Notes: generated by a model not told the origin, from the sequence alone. Shown: positions 35,837 to 45,678, counted from the stretch's first letter. The stretch is 60,510 bases of DNA from an uncultured Lachnospiraceae bacterium (GCA_945929965.1 CAMEOT010000017.1:1-60510); one strand, 5' to 3'. Numbers and translations are program-made.

Positions 35837-36889
35837 ATGAGCAAGGGAAAATATGTTGCCTATGTTTCCAGTTATACACAGGGGGACAGTCACGGTATCA
35901 GAATATATGATGTGGATATGAAAAACGGTCGTTTTAAGGAAAAAGATAAAGTAGAGATCACCAACTCTTCTTACCTGACCATTTCCCATAACGGAAAGTT
36001 TCTTTATTCTATAACGGATTTTGGTGTAGAGGCTTATACGATCATGCCGGACGGAGATCTGGAACTGATCAACTTCGCACCGATCAACGGTATGAGAGGA
36101 TGTTATGTATCTACGGATTACACAGATCAGTATCTGTTTGTGGCAGGTTATCATGACGGTAAGCTGACTGTACTCCGACTGAAGGAGGATGGTTCCATCG
36201 GAGAGATCACCGACGAGATCTATCATAAAGGACTGGGCAGTATGGCGGAGCGCAACTTCCGCCCTCACATCAACTGTGCCCGTATGACGCATGACAACAA
36301 ATATCTGTTGGTAGCGGATCAGGGAATGGATCATGTCAATGTGTATCGTTTTGATATGGAGAAGGGTAAGGTGAAGCTGGAGGATATCATCCGCAGTGAG
36401 ATGGAATCCGCACCCCGTCATATCAAGATCTCGGAGGATGGCAGATATATTTATATCCTGCATGAACTGAAGTGTTACATTGATGTCTATGAATACGCGG
36501 ATCATAATAATGATCCAACTTTCGAGAAGATTCAGACGGTAGAGCTGATCAAGCTGACCAGAGGCAATACGAACAGTGCCAGCGCATTCAGTTTTTCCCT
36601 GGATTATAATTATCTGCTCAGCTCCATCGCAGGAGATAATTCGGTCATTGTATTTGATGTGGATAAAAAGACGGGATTACTTAAGAAGAATTTCCTGCTG
36701 CCGGTCAGCGGTGAGTACCCGAAGGATGCGGAGTTCTTCCCGGATAATAAGTTTCTGGTGTCTTTGAATCATGAAAGTAATACGATGACTTTCTTCCATA
36801 TTGATCTGGAGCATGGAACGATGATCATGAATGGACCGGCGATGAAGGTCAATATGCCCAACTGTATTGTGTTCCATAAGTTGGGGTAG
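35837..36889 (+). CDS. Lactonase family beta-propeller protein (6-phosphogluconolactonase-like)
   Basis: A 350-residue cytosolic protein of the YbhE/Pgl lactonase family, expected to form a seven-bladed propeller. Repeated blade motifs are visible: SYLTISHNGKFLYSI near residue 45, YTDQYLFVAGYHDGKLTVL near 95, MTHDNKYLLVADQGMDHVNVY near 152, APRHIKISEDGRYIYIL near 193 and DAEFFPDNKFLVSLNHES near 297. The family hydrolyses 6-phosphogluconolactone in the pentose phosphate pathway, but many members act on other lactones. AAGGAGG precedes the start. Single-gene unit. Confidence 0.87.
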   Translation: MSKGKYVAYVSSYTQGDSHGIRIYDVDMKNGRFKEKDKVEITNSSYLTISHNGKFLYSITDFGVEAYTIMPDGDLELINFAPINGMRGCYVSTDYTDQYLFVAGYHDGKLTVLRLKEDGSIGEITDEIYHKGLGSMAERNFRPHINCARMTHDNKYLLVADQGMDHVNVYRFDMEKGKVKLEDIIRSEMESAPRHIKISEDGRYIYILHELKCYIDVYEYADHNNDPTFEKIQTVELIKLTRGNTNSASAFSFSLDYNYLLSSIAGDNSVIVFDVDKKTGLLKKNFLLPVSGEYPKDAEFFPDNKFLVSLNHESNTMTFFHIDLEHGTMIMNGPAMKVNMPNCIVFHKLG

Positions 36890-36910
36890 GAAAATGATAT
36901 AAAAAACCCG

Positions 36911-37079
36911 CAACCCCGGATGGGGTAAGAATAATCCCCCTGCAGCCCCGGATGGGGTAAGAAACGCGGCACGCTTTCGCTCTGTCGCAGAGCGTAACGG
37001 CACATAAGCGGTCAGAATACGCCCGCTAAGTGCCGACGTCTGCTTACGGCCTGCTTATTCTTACACCCATCCGGGGTTG
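36911..37079. other. Nested inverted/direct repeat element after the lactonase gene
   Basis: A 21-base left arm (36911-36931, caaccccggatgggg...) pairs with 37058-37079 with one indel. A second direct copy of the left arm lies at 36943-36963. Between them are hairpins cgctctg/cagagcg (36978-36994) and ggcac/gtgcc with inner agcgg/ccgct (36999-37034), plus a tgcttacggcctgctta segment. The element is followed by TTGTTTGCTTATTT and may end transcription of the lactonase gene. It is architecturally like the elements at 99, 9679 and 58320. Confidence 0.75.
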
Positions 37080-37098
37080 TTTGCTTATTTATATACCC

Positions 37099-37127
37099 TT
37101 GTGATATGAGATGGGATTTGGTAAAAT
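37099..37127 (+). promoter_or_regulatory. Promoter of the DUF1015-glgB region
   Basis: TTGTGA (37099-37104), 17-bp spacer, TAAAAT (37122-37127), start near 37134. Confidence 0.6.
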
Positions 37128-37157
37128 AAGATTATATAGAAATTGGGAGGTAGGAGT

Positions 37158-38399
37158 ATGGCACAGATCAGACCATTTAAGGCATATCGGCCCTGCAAGG
37201 GGATGGAGGAGAGGATTGCGGCGCTTCCTTATGATGTATATAACAGGATGGAAGCGTGTGAAGTGGTGAAGAAGAATCCGGAATCTTTTCTGGCGGTTGA
37301 CCGGGCGGAGACGCAGTTTGGCGAGGAAGTAGACACGTATGCGGACTGCGTGTATGAGAAAGCGGATCAGATGCTTCGGGAGAAAATTCAGGAAGGAAAA
37401 TTCGTACAGGATCCGACGCCATGTTTCTATCTGTATGAACTGACGATGGATGGAAACAGTCAGACCGGGGTGGTAGGCTGTGCATCGATTGATGATTATC
37501 GGAACAATGTGATCAAAAAGCATGAGAATACCAGGGCGGACAAGGAGGAAGACCGTATTCGTCATGTGGATACGTGCAGTATGCAGACGGGACCGATTTT
37601 CCTGGCGTATCGGGCGAAGGAGGAGCTGAAGGAGAAAATCGTAGAGATGAAAAAGCAGGCGCCGGTCTATGATTTTGTCAGTGAGGATGGAATCGGGCAT
37701 CGTGTGTGGGTGATTGATAACGATGTGGATGTGGCGATGATCGAGAAGGCTTTTGGGAAGATCCCGGCAATCTATATTGCGGATGGGCATCATCGATGTG
37801 CTTCTGCGGTGAAGGTGGGGCTGAAGAGGAGAGAGCAGTATCCGGATTATACAGGAGAAGAGGAATTTAATTATTTTCTTTCCGTGATTTTCCCGGATGA
37901 AGAGTTACGGATCCTGGATTACAATCGTGTAGTGAAGGATCTGAACGGACTGGATGCAGCAGCTTTCCTTACGCGTATTAAAGAGCATTTCACAGTGGAG
38001 AAAATGGGACAGACTCCTTACAGACCCACAAAGAAGGGCATGTTTGGCATGTATCTGGAGGATGAATGGTACAGTCTTGCCGCAAAAGAGGAAATAAAAA
38101 GTGAGGATGCCGTAGAGGGACTGGATGTATCGCTTTTGCAGAATTATCTGTTAGATCCCATTTTGGGAATTAAGGATCCGAAGACAGATAAGAGAATTGA
38201 TTTCGTCGGAGGTATCCGGGGACTGGGAGAACTGGAACGGAGAGTACATGAGGACATGAAAGTGGCGTTTGCAATGTATCCCACATCTATTGCAGAGCTT
38301 TTTGCAGTGGCGGATGCGGAGAGGCTGATGCCTCCGAAGTCTACCTGGTTTGAGCCGAAGCTTCGAAGCGGGCTGTTCCTGCATGAGATTGAACGGTGA
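37158..38399 (+). CDS. DUF1015 family protein
   Basis: A 413-residue cytosolic protein of the DUF1015 family. It starts AQIRPFKAYRPCKGMEERIAALPYDV (about residues 2-27) as usual, and carries the family motif IYIADGHHRCASAVKV near 207 and the C-terminal MPPKSTWFEPKLRSGL. A ParB/serine-kinase-like fold has been proposed for related proteins; the reaction here is not established. In relatives it often sits near serine biosynthesis genes; here it precedes glgB by 68 bases. ATG 37158, with GGTAGGAG upstream, is preferred over an ATG 15 bases earlier. Confidence 0.85.
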   Translation: MAQIRPFKAYRPCKGMEERIAALPYDVYNRMEACEVVKKNPESFLAVDRAETQFGEEVDTYADCVYEKADQMLREKIQEGKFVQDPTPCFYLYELTMDGNSQTGVVGCASIDDYRNNVIKKHENTRADKEEDRIRHVDTCSMQTGPIFLAYRAKEELKEKIVEMKKQAPVYDFVSEDGIGHRVWVIDNDVDVAMIEKAFGKIPAIYIADGHHRCASAVKVGLKRREQYPDYTGEEEFNYFLSVIFPDEELRILDYNRVVKDLNGLDAAAFLTRIKEHFTVEKMGQTPYRPTKKGMFGMYLEDEWYSLAAKEEIKSEDAVEGLDVSLLQNYLLDPILGIKDPKTDKRIDFVGGIRGLGELERRVHEDMKVAFAMYPTSIAELFAVADAERLMPPKSTWFEPKLRSGLFLHEIER

Positions 38400-38467
38400 T
38401 CCGCAGGGTTTCTAAAGGCAAAATGACAGAATAGAATGCAGCAATCGCGCCGCAGAAAAGAGGGAAT

Positions 38468-40804
38468 ATGACAAATAAACTTTATAAATTGATGAACTGG
38501 CCCCAAATAGAAGAAATCACGTATTCCGAATGCGATAATCCCCATGAGCTGTTGGGACCCCATAAGCAGGGAAGCAAAATGCTGGTACAGGCATACTTCC
38601 CGGGAGCAGAGAAAGTAACGATCCACTGGAAGAAGACCGGACAGGTGGGAGAAGCATTTCTTATGGATGTTCCCATGGAACTGGCAGATGAAGAGGGATA
38701 TTTTGCAGCACTGGTAAATGCAGGGAAAATGGCACCTTATGAATATGTAGTGGAATACAGTAAGACCGAAAACCGTGAGGCACACAGATGGATCTGTGGG
38801 GATGCGTACCGGCATGTTCCGCAGATCACGAGGGAAGACATGGATCGTTTTGCCGCCGGCATTCATTATACAATCTATGAAAAGCTGGGAGCACATCCCA
38901 TGGAACTGGATGGGGACGAGGGAACCTATTTTGCTGTCTGGGCGCCGAATGCCATGCGTGTCAGCGTAGTCGGTGATTTTAATGAATGGGACGGGCGGAT
39001 CCATCAGATGAGACGGCTGGGGGATTCCGGTATCTTTGAATTGTTTATTCCAGGAGCGGAAGTCGGAGACTGTTACAAATACGAGCTGAAGATCAAGGGC
39101 GGACTTACTTATCTGAAGGCGGACCCCTACGGCAATGCAGCGCAGAAGAGACCGGAGACGGCTTCTGTAATTGCGGATATCCGTAATTATCAATGGGAGG
39201 ACGACGAATTTCTGAAAAGTCGTGAAAAATATCAGTGCGGTAATGCTCCGGTGAGCGTCTATGAAATGTATCTGGGAAGCTTTGTGACACCGGGGGAAGG
39301 ACAGGATTATGTCAATTACCGGGAAATTGCTCCGAAGGTTATAGAATATGTAAAGAAAATGGGATACACCCATGTGGAACTGCTGCCGGTGATGGAGCAT
39401 CCCTTAGATGCTTCCTGGGGATATCAGGTCATCGGTTATTATGCACCGACTGCCAGATACGGTACACCGGAGGACTTTATGTTCTTCGTGAATGCACTGC
39501 ATAAGGCGGGAATCGGTGTGATCCTTGACTGGGTGCCTGCACATTTTCCGAGAGATTCTTATGGATTAGCTGCATTTGACGGCACCTGTCTTTATGAGCA
39601 TCTGGATCCCAGACAGGGCAGTCATCCTCACTGGGGAACCCTGATCTACAATTACGGTCGTCCACAGGTATCGAATTATCTGATCGCTAACGCACTGTTT
39701 TGGGTGGAGAAATATCATGCGGATGGTATCCGTATGGATGCAGTAGCCAGCATGCTTTATCTGGATTACGGCAGACAGGACGGGGAATGGATTCCCAATA
39801 TGTACGGTGGTAACGAGAATTTGGAAGCCATTGAAATGATCAAACACTTAAATTCCATCCTGAAAAAGAGAGATCCCGGAGTATTATCCATCGCAGAGGA
39901 GAGTACGGCATTCCCCCTGATCACCGGTTCCCTGGAAGAAGGGGGACTTGGCTTTGATCTGAAGTGGAATATGGGCTTCATGAACGATTATCTGGATTAT
40001 ATCAAATACGATCCGTACTTTAGGAGCCACCATCACGGAGAGCTTACCTTCAGCATGATCTATGCCTACAGCGAGAAATTCATGCTGGTATTTTCCCATG
40101 ATGAAGTGGTACACGGCAAAGGAACCTTACTTGGCAAGATGCCCGGAGACAGAGCACAGAAGCTTGCCAACTTACGTCTGACCTACGGCTATATGATGAC
40201 TCATCCCGGGAAAAAGCTCCTTTTCATGGGACAGGATCTGGCGGAAGAAAAAGAATGGAACGAAATGCGTCAGGTGGAATGGGCACTGGAAGAGCAGAAG
40301 GAAAATGCCGGAGTCCAGAGGCTGGTGAAGGATCTGAATGCATTATACAGGGAGAATAAGGCACTGTATGAATGTGACGATCAGGCGAAGGGATTCCAGT
40401 GGATGAACGAGATCTCTGCCAATGAATGTTATGTAAGCTTTGTGCGTAAAGGCGAAGAAGCAGAGGAGATGCTTTTGGTCGTAGCAAACTTCTCCGGTGT
40501 GCCCAGAGAGATCACTACAGGAGTTCCTTACGAGGGAAAATATAAGGAGATCCTGAATACGGATGCTGTCTGCTACGGTGGTACCGGTGTGGTCAATGAC
40601 CGCATGAAACGGGCAGAGGACGTGGAATGGGATGATAAAAAGCAGTCCGTCACCGTGAAACTTGCACCGTTGTCCTTAAGTATTCTGCAATTTATCCCTT
40701 ACACAGAGGCAGAGCTGGAAAAAGTGATCGAGAAGCGGATCCGTAAAAATACGCCCATTCGTAAGACGACGAACAAGACCGCAAAAAAGAAACAGGAGAA
40801 ATAA
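38468..40804 (+). CDS. glgB: 1,4-alpha-glucan (glycogen) branching enzyme
   Basis: GlgB, 778 residues, makes alpha-1,6 branches in glycogen. An extra N-terminal beta domain (about 1-105), then CBM48 (YFAVWAPNAMRVSVVGDFNEWDG near 155), the GH13 barrel and a C-terminal beta domain. The catalytic set is intact: Asp 424 in DGIRMDAVAS, Glu 477 in IAEEST and Asp 545 in FSHDEVVHGK. The last 40 residues are Lys/Arg/Thr-rich (KTTNKTAKKKQEK), an unusual basic tail. glgA/glgC/glgP are not in the window. It contrasts with the dead GH13 homologue 8 kb upstream. Confidence 0.96.
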   Translation: MTNKLYKLMNWPQIEEITYSECDNPHELLGPHKQGSKMLVQAYFPGAEKVTIHWKKTGQVGEAFLMDVPMELADEEGYFAALVNAGKMAPYEYVVEYSKTENREAHRWICGDAYRHVPQITREDMDRFAAGIHYTIYEKLGAHPMELDGDEGTYFAVWAPNAMRVSVVGDFNEWDGRIHQMRRLGDSGIFELFIPGAEVGDCYKYELKIKGGLTYLKADPYGNAAQKRPETASVIADIRNYQWEDDEFLKSREKYQCGNAPVSVYEMYLGSFVTPGEGQDYVNYREIAPKVIEYVKKMGYTHVELLPVMEHPLDASWGYQVIGYYAPTARYGTPEDFMFFVNALHKAGIGVILDWVPAHFPRDSYGLAAFDGTCLYEHLDPRQGSHPHWGTLIYNYGRPQVSNYLIANALFWVEKYHADGIRMDAVASMLYLDYGRQDGEWIPNMYGGNENLEAIEMIKHLNSILKKRDPGVLSIAEESTAFPLITGSLEEGGLGFDLKWNMGFMNDYLDYIKYDPYFRSHHHGELTFSMIYAYSEKFMLVFSHDEVVHGKGTLLGKMPGDRAQKLANLRLTYGYMMTHPGKKLLFMGQDLAEEKEWNEMRQVEWALEEQKENAGVQRLVKDLNALYRENKALYECDDQAKGFQWMNEISANECYVSFVRKGEEAEEMLLVVANFSGVPREITTGVPYEGKYKEILNTDAVCYGGTGVVNDRMKRAEDVEWDDKKQSVTVKLAPLSLSILQFIPYTEAELEKVIEKRIRKNTPIRKTTNKTAKKKQEK

Positions 40805-40810
40805 GATAAC

Positions 40811-41668
40811 ATGGATCTGACAGATAACGTAATCGAAGAGGTACAGCAAAAGGAAGGAATGATAGCGTCTTTTCTGGATACCCTTCCGGAGAAAGCATTG
40901 AACTTAGGCGTCCGTATCGGACTGGCACTGTTATTTTTCTTCATCGGTGTACAACTGATCAAGCTGATCCGCAAGATCATCCGCAAGTCCATGAACCGCG
41001 CGGGAGCGGAAACGGGAGTGATCCAGTTCGTGGATTCTTTTGTGAAAGCTTCTTTATATATCATCCTGATCCTGACCCTGGCATCCTCCTTTGGCGTTGA
41101 TGCTGCCAGTATCGTGGCACTTCTTGGCTCAGCCGGAGTGGCAGTGGGACTGGCAGTGCAGGGAAGTCTGTCTAATCTGGCGGGCGGTGTGCTGATTTTA
41201 TTATTGAAGCCGTTTAAGGTGGGAGATTACATTGTGGAAGGCTCCTCCGGTAAGGAAGGTACAGTAAAAGAGATCCAGATCTTCTATACAAAGCTGTTAA
41301 CCTATGATAATCAGACGATTATTCTTCCAAACGGCAATCTGGCAAATAACACCATTGTGAATGTCACTGCTGCCGAATCCAGACGATGTGATGTGAAGGT
41401 ATCGGTTGCTTACAGCGCAGATATTAGGAAGGCAAAGGAAGTCCTGACAAAGGTTCTCTCTGAAGATCCTGATACTATAAAGGAAAGAGAGCATTTTGTA
41501 TTTGTAGATGAACTGGCAGACTCCGGAATCAACCTATGTGTACGTTGCTGGTTCAAAAATGAGGATTTCTGGCAGGGAAAATGGCGTATTACCGAACAGT
41601 GTAAGTATGCACTTGATAAAGCAGAAATTGAAATTCCGTTCCCACAAATGGATGTGCATATGCGTTAA
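40811..41668 (+). CDS. mscS: MscS-family mechanosensitive channel
   Basis: A 285-residue small-conductance mechanosensitive channel subunit (heptamer). Helices near residues 35-58 and 78-98, then the Gly/Ala-rich pore helix GSAGVAVGLAVQGSLSNLAGG near 108-130 and the beta-domain signature KPFKVGDYI. The cytosolic cage follows, with ILPNGNLANNTIVN near 175. Six bases after glgB, so co-transcribed; it relieves turgor on osmotic downshift. Confidence 0.93.
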   Translation: MDLTDNVIEEVQQKEGMIASFLDTLPEKALNLGVRIGLALLFFFIGVQLIKLIRKIIRKSMNRAGAETGVIQFVDSFVKASLYIILILTLASSFGVDAASIVALLGSAGVAVGLAVQGSLSNLAGGVLILLLKPFKVGDYIVEGSSGKEGTVKEIQIFYTKLLTYDNQTIILPNGNLANNTIVNVTAAESRRCDVKVSVAYSADIRKAKEVLTKVLSEDPDTIKEREHFVFVDELADSGINLCVRCWFKNEDFWQGKWRITEQCKYALDKAEIEIPFPQMDVHMR

Positions 41669-41681
41669 TTAAAAATAGATA

Positions 41682-41710
41682 TTGAATTTTACAGACTATG
41701 ATGATAATAT
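41682..41710 (+). promoter_or_regulatory. sigma-A promoter of the BMP ABC operon
   Basis: TTGAAT (41682-41687), 17-bp spacer, TAATAT (41705-41710). The leader of about 45 bases is AT-rich and shows no purine-riboswitch fold. Confidence 0.7.
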
Positions 41711-41760
41711 TACCGTTGTGATTCAATGTTTTAATATTTACATTTTAGGAGGAAAAAATT

Positions 41761-42942
41761 ATGAAAAAGTTTCTGGCACTTGCACTTGCATCTGTCATGG
41801 CTGTTTCTCTGGTAGCATGCGGCAGCACCAATGCTGACACCAATGCAGAATCCAGCGTGGCAGCTACCACCACTGCAGCAGCAACAGAGAGCGGCAGTGA
41901 AGAACCCGGTCTGAAGATCGCTATCGTATCCAGCCCCTCCGGCGTGGATGACGGTTCCTTCAACCAGGACAACTACAACGGTGTTCTGAAGTTCATCGAG
42001 GAGAATCCTAATGCAACCGTAACCCCCATCCGTGAGGAAACCGGTGACAGCGCAGCAGCTGTTCAGGCAGTAGCTGATGTTGTAGCGGATTATGATGTTA
42101 TTGTATGCTGTGGTTTCCAGTTCGCCGGCATCGGCAATCTGGCACAGGAGAATCCGGATACCAAGTTCATCCTGATCGATTCCTGGCCTACCATTGACGG
42201 TACCGAAGTAACTGCTGATCAGGTGATCGACAATGTATACGCTGCTTACTATGCTGAGCAGGAGAGCGGTTTCTATGCAGGTATGGCTGCAGCTCTGTCT
42301 ACCACCACAGGTAAGGTAGCAGTAGTAAACGGTATTGCATATCCTTCCAACGTTAACTATCAGTATGGTTTCGAGTGCGGTGTTAAGTATGTGAACGGTA
42401 CCGAAGGCATGAATGTAGAAGTAGTAGAGCTTCCTTCTTACGCAGGTACCGATGTTACCGGCGCTAATGTAGGTGGTAACTATGTTGGTAACTTCTCTGA
42501 TGAAGCTACCGGTAAAGTACTGGGCAATGCTCTGATCGCTGAAGGCGTAGATATCCTGTTCGTAGCAGCAGGAGGTTCCGGTAACGGCGTATTTACCGCT
42601 GCCAAGGAAGCTGACGGCGTTAAGGTTATCGGTTGTGATGTTGACCAGTATGATGACGGTGCAAACGGTGACAGCAATATCGTTCTGACCAGTGGTCTGA
42701 AGGTAATGCATGATACTGTTTACAACGTACTGAACGAAGTAAAAGATGGTTCCTTCAAGGGCGCTAATGTGACTCTGACCGCAGCAGATGATGCTACCGG
42801 TTTTGTAAGTGAGGAAGGCAGATGTCAGCTCACCGCAGAGGCTATTGAGAAGATCAATGCAGCACAGGCTCTGTTAAAGGAAGGCAAGATCGTTCCTGCG
42901 GCAAACTTTAACGGTGTAACTCCGGAGACCTTTACCTGGTAG
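41761..42942 (+). CDS. BMP-family nucleoside-binding lipoprotein
   Basis: A 393-residue solute-binding protein of the BMP/Med/PnrA family, which binds purine nucleosides in characterised cases. The signal peptide and lipobox LVAC place the lipidated Cys at residue 20. A Thr/Ala/Glu-rich linker follows (about 22-45). Family motifs: DDGSFNQDNYNGV near 64, IVCCGFQFAG near 117, VLTSGLKVMHDTVY near 308. AGGAGG precedes the ATG. Codon use is highly biased, as in an abundant protein. A hairpin after the stop probably lowers expression of the downstream genes relative to this one. Confidence 0.92.
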   Translation: MKKFLALALASVMAVSLVACGSTNADTNAESSVAATTTAAATESGSEEPGLKIAIVSSPSGVDDGSFNQDNYNGVLKFIEENPNATVTPIREETGDSAAAVQAVADVVADYDVIVCCGFQFAGIGNLAQENPDTKFILIDSWPTIDGTEVTADQVIDNVYAAYYAEQESGFYAGMAAALSTTTGKVAVVNGIAYPSNVNYQYGFECGVKYVNGTEGMNVEVVELPSYAGTDVTGANVGGNYVGNFSDEATGKVLGNALIAEGVDILFVAAGGSGNGVFTAAKEADGVKVIGCDVDQYDDGANGDSNIVLTSGLKVMHDTVYNVLNEVKDGSFKGANVTLTAADDATGFVSEEGRCQLTAEAIEKINAAQALLKEGKIVPAANFNGVTPETFTW

Positions 42943-42958
42943 GAAGAATGAATTCACA

Positions 42959-42998
42959 AGAAGGTGATGGTGAGGAACTGTCACCTTCTTATTTATTT
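42959..42998 (+). terminator. Partial terminator/attenuator between binding protein and ATPase
   Basis: Stem agaaggtga/tcaccttct (42959-42967 with 42981-42989), 13-base loop, then TATTTATTT. It sits inside the operon, so it is likely leaky and also protects the binding-protein mRNA 3' end. Confidence 0.75.
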
Positions 42999-43022
42999 AC
43001 ATGAGTAGAAATGAGGATGAAC

Positions 43023-44567
43023 ATGTCGGAATATATTGTTGAGATGAAACACATCACCAAACGCTTCCCCGGGATCGTAGCCAACGACGATGTGACGATC
43101 CAGATCAAAAAGGGTGAGATTTTTGCTCTGTTGGGAGAGAATGGTGCCGGAAAATCCACCTTAATGAGTATGCTGTTTGGAATGTACGAGCCGGATGAAG
43201 GAGAGATCTATATCCGGGGAGAAAAGGTGAAACTGGAATCCCCCAACCATGCCACCAAATTAAACATCGGTATGGTACACCAGCATTTTAAACTGGTATC
43301 CAACTATACCATTGCAGAGAATATTGTGATGGGTATGGAACCGGTGAAGAAGGTATTGGGATGTATTCCGGTAGTGGATATGAAGAAAGCCAATCAGGAT
43401 ATCCGCGAACTTTCGGAGAAATACGGACTGGCAGTGAATCCTACCGACGTGATCAGTGATATTAATGTTTCTACACAGCAGAGAGTAGAGATATTAAAAA
43501 TGCTTTACAGAGAAGCAGAGATCCTTATTTTCGATGAACCCACAGCGGTTCTGACTCCTCAGGAGATCGACTTTTTATTAGACATTATCAAATCTCTGCG
43601 GGATGACGGCAAGACCATCATCTTAATCACACATAAACTGGAAGAGATCAAACGTATTGCAGACAGATGCGCGATCCTGAACCGCGGACGTCTGATGGAT
43701 GTTATGGATGTGGCAACCACATCCACCAAAGTCATGGCAAACAAAATGGTAGGCCGTGAAGTGAATTTTGAGACAGAAAAGGAACCCGCAAAACCGGGTA
43801 AGACAATCCTTGATATCCAGCATCTGAATGTCTATAACAAGCAGGATTTTCAGGTGGTAAAGGATGTATCCCTCGAGGTACATTCCGGTGAGATCGTAGC
43901 CATAGCAGGCGTAGCCGGCAACGGTCAGGTAGAGATTGCCGATGCCATTGCAGGATTGATCCCGGCACGCTCCGGTAAGATTCTGTTAAACGGCAGAGAT
44001 ATTACGAATTTGTCCATAAGGGAACGTACCACAGAAGGAATTTCCTATATTCCTGAGGACAGACAGAATTATGGACTGGTCATGGATTTCACGCTTTCGG
44101 AGAATCTGGCACTGCGTAACTACTACAAAGAGCCTTTCTGCCATAAGGGAGTGCTGGACCAGAAGATTTTTGAAGACAACAGTGAAAAACTGATAGAAAA
44201 ATATGATATCCGAAGCGGACAGGGCAGCAAGACAGTGGTACGCTCCATGAGCGGCGGTAATCAGCAGAAAGCCATCATCGCCAGAGAAGTGGAGCAGGAT
44301 TCCTCTCTGATGATCTTCGTACAGCCCACCCGTGGACTGGATATCGGTGCCATAGAGAATATTCACAAACAGATCATTGCGGAGAGAGACAAGGGCAAGG
44401 CAATCCTTTTAATCTCTCTGGAACTGGATGAGATCATGAACTGTGCGGATACCATCGCCGTTATTTATAATGGAAGCATACAGAAGATTGCCAAAGCCAG
44501 TGAACTGACCACCAATGAAGTGGGTGAGTTCATGATGGGCGTTAAGAACAAGGAGAAGGAGGCATAA
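43023..44567 (+). CDS. Nucleoside ABC transporter ATPase (double ABC domain)
   Basis: A 514-residue RbsA/YufO-like ATPase with two ABC domains. Domain 1: Walker A GENGAGKSTLMSML near residue 35 and Walker B LIFDEPTAVLTPQE near 165; its signature position reads NVSTQQRVEIL. Domain 2 has the usual degenerate Walker A (GVAGNGQVEIAD near 290) and a good signature MSGGNQQKAIIAREVE near 403. I chose ATG 43023 because GAGG at 43013-43016 is 6 bases upstream; in-frame ATGs at 43011 and 43017 lie in or before that site. Confidence 0.92.
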   Translation: MSEYIVEMKHITKRFPGIVANDDVTIQIKKGEIFALLGENGAGKSTLMSMLFGMYEPDEGEIYIRGEKVKLESPNHATKLNIGMVHQHFKLVSNYTIAENIVMGMEPVKKVLGCIPVVDMKKANQDIRELSEKYGLAVNPTDVISDINVSTQQRVEILKMLYREAEILIFDEPTAVLTPQEIDFLLDIIKSLRDDGKTIILITHKLEEIKRIADRCAILNRGRLMDVMDVATTSTKVMANKMVGREVNFETEKEPAKPGKTILDIQHLNVYNKQDFQVVKDVSLEVHSGEIVAIAGVAGNGQVEIADAIAGLIPARSGKILLNGRDITNLSIRERTTEGISYIPEDRQNYGLVMDFTLSENLALRNYYKEPFCHKGVLDQKIFEDNSEKLIEKYDIRSGQGSKTVVRSMSGGNQQKAIIAREVEQDSSLMIFVQPTRGLDIGAIENIHKQIIAERDKGKAILLISLELDEIMNCADTIAVIYNGSIQKIAKASELTTNEVGEFMMGVKNKEKEA

Positions 44568-44571
44568 GACC

Positions 44572-45678
44572 ATGAAAAAGATGACAAAATTCTGGAATGC
44601 AGTAAAGATCCCTCTTCTTGCAATCCTTTGCAGCCTGGTAGTGGGCGGTGTGATCATCGCCGTGACCGGTTCGAATCCTTTCAAGGCTTACTACGCATTG
44701 CTGCAGGGCAGCGGACTGGCACCCAAGTCTTCTTATGCAAGCTATAAGAGCATGCTGACAGACTTTATGAGTTATGTGAACTATTTTACCCCTATGATCT
44801 TCGCAGCATTGGCAGTAGCGGTAGCACTGCGTGCGGGTCTGTTCAATATCGGTGTCTCCGGACAGATGCTGGCAGCCGGGTTCACCGCGAGTATCATTGT
44901 GGGATACAGTAGTTTAAATGCTGTACTGGCAAAGCCGCTGGTAGTGATCATCGGGCTGATCGTCGGCGGACTTGCGGGGGCACTGATCGGCTTTTTGAAG
45001 TATCGTTTTAATATTAATGAAGTTGTTTCATCCATTATGTTAAACTACACGTTCCAATACGTGATCAGCTTCTTTATCAATACCTTTTTCGTGGATCCGG
45101 TTTCCAGACAGTCAAAGGAAATCTCTGCGGCTTCCAGACTGACACTGATGGATACCATGGTGGGCAATCTGAAAATGGATATTCCGCTGGGAATTATTCT
45201 GGCTCTGCTTACCGTAGTGGCAGTGTGGTTCTTATTAGAGAAGACGAAATTAGGATACGAACTAAAGGCTGTGGGCTATTCCCGCAGTGCTGCAAAATAT
45301 GCGGGTATTAAAGTCGGCAGAAGCATGGTGCTGTCCATGACGATCTCCGGTGCTCTGGCAGGACTTGCCGGTGTGACCTATTATCTGGGCTATGTGGGTT
45401 CCATTCAGCCCAAGGTACTGATCAGCACGGGATTTGATGCTATTGCAGTGTCACTGCTTGGTAACAACAATCCCTTCGGAATCGTATTTTCCACCATGCT
45501 GATTACCCTGATCAGTAAAGGCAGTACTTACATGAAATCTGCTGCTGGAGTGGATGCGGAGATCGCATCGGTTATTACCGGAATTATTTTGTTGTTTAGT
45601 GCATGTAATGCATACATCAAATGGAAGATGGAACGAGGCAGAAGAGAAAAAACGAACAAGACAAAGGAGGACAAATAA
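44572..45678 (+). CDS. Nucleoside ABC transporter permease 1
   Basis: A 368-residue BPD_transp_2 permease (YufP-like) with about eight to nine helices. Family blocks: FAALAVAVALRAGLFNIGVSGQM near residues 80-102, FNINEVVSSIMLNY near 145 and YAGIKVGRSMVLSMTISGALAGLAG near 242. The C-terminal tail is Arg/Lys-rich (KWKMERGRREKTNKT). It lies 4 bases after the ATPase and is immediately followed by permease 2. Confidence 0.92.
   Translation: MKKMTKFWNAVKIPLLAILCSLVVGGVIIAVTGSNPFKAYYALLQGSGLAPKSSYASYKSMLTDFMSYVNYFTPMIFAALAVAVALRAGLFNIGVSGQMLAAGFTASIIVGYSSLNAVLAKPLVVIIGLIVGGLAGALIGFLKYRFNINEVVSSIMLNYTFQYVISFFINTFFVDPVSRQSKEISAASRLTLMDTMVGNLKMDIPLGIILALLTVVAVWFLLEKTKLGYELKAVGYSRSAAKYAGIKVGRSMVLSMTISGALAGLAGVTYYLGYVGSIQPKVLISTGFDAIAVSLLGNNNPFGIVFSTMLITLISKGSTYMKSAAGVDAEIASVITGIILLFSACNAYIKWKMERGRREKTNKTKEDK

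Noticed and set aside
38144..39400. A 418-residue minus-strand frame opposite glgB
   Set aside because: GlgB is intact with all catalytic residues; the antisense frame has no ribosome site and no recognisable domain.
41688..41760. Purine riboswitch before the nucleoside transporter
   Set aside because: The leader is too short and lacks the conserved three-way junction loop sequences.
41731..42711. A 326-residue minus-strand frame opposite the BMP lipoprotein gene
   Set aside because: It arises from strongly biased codon use of the real gene.
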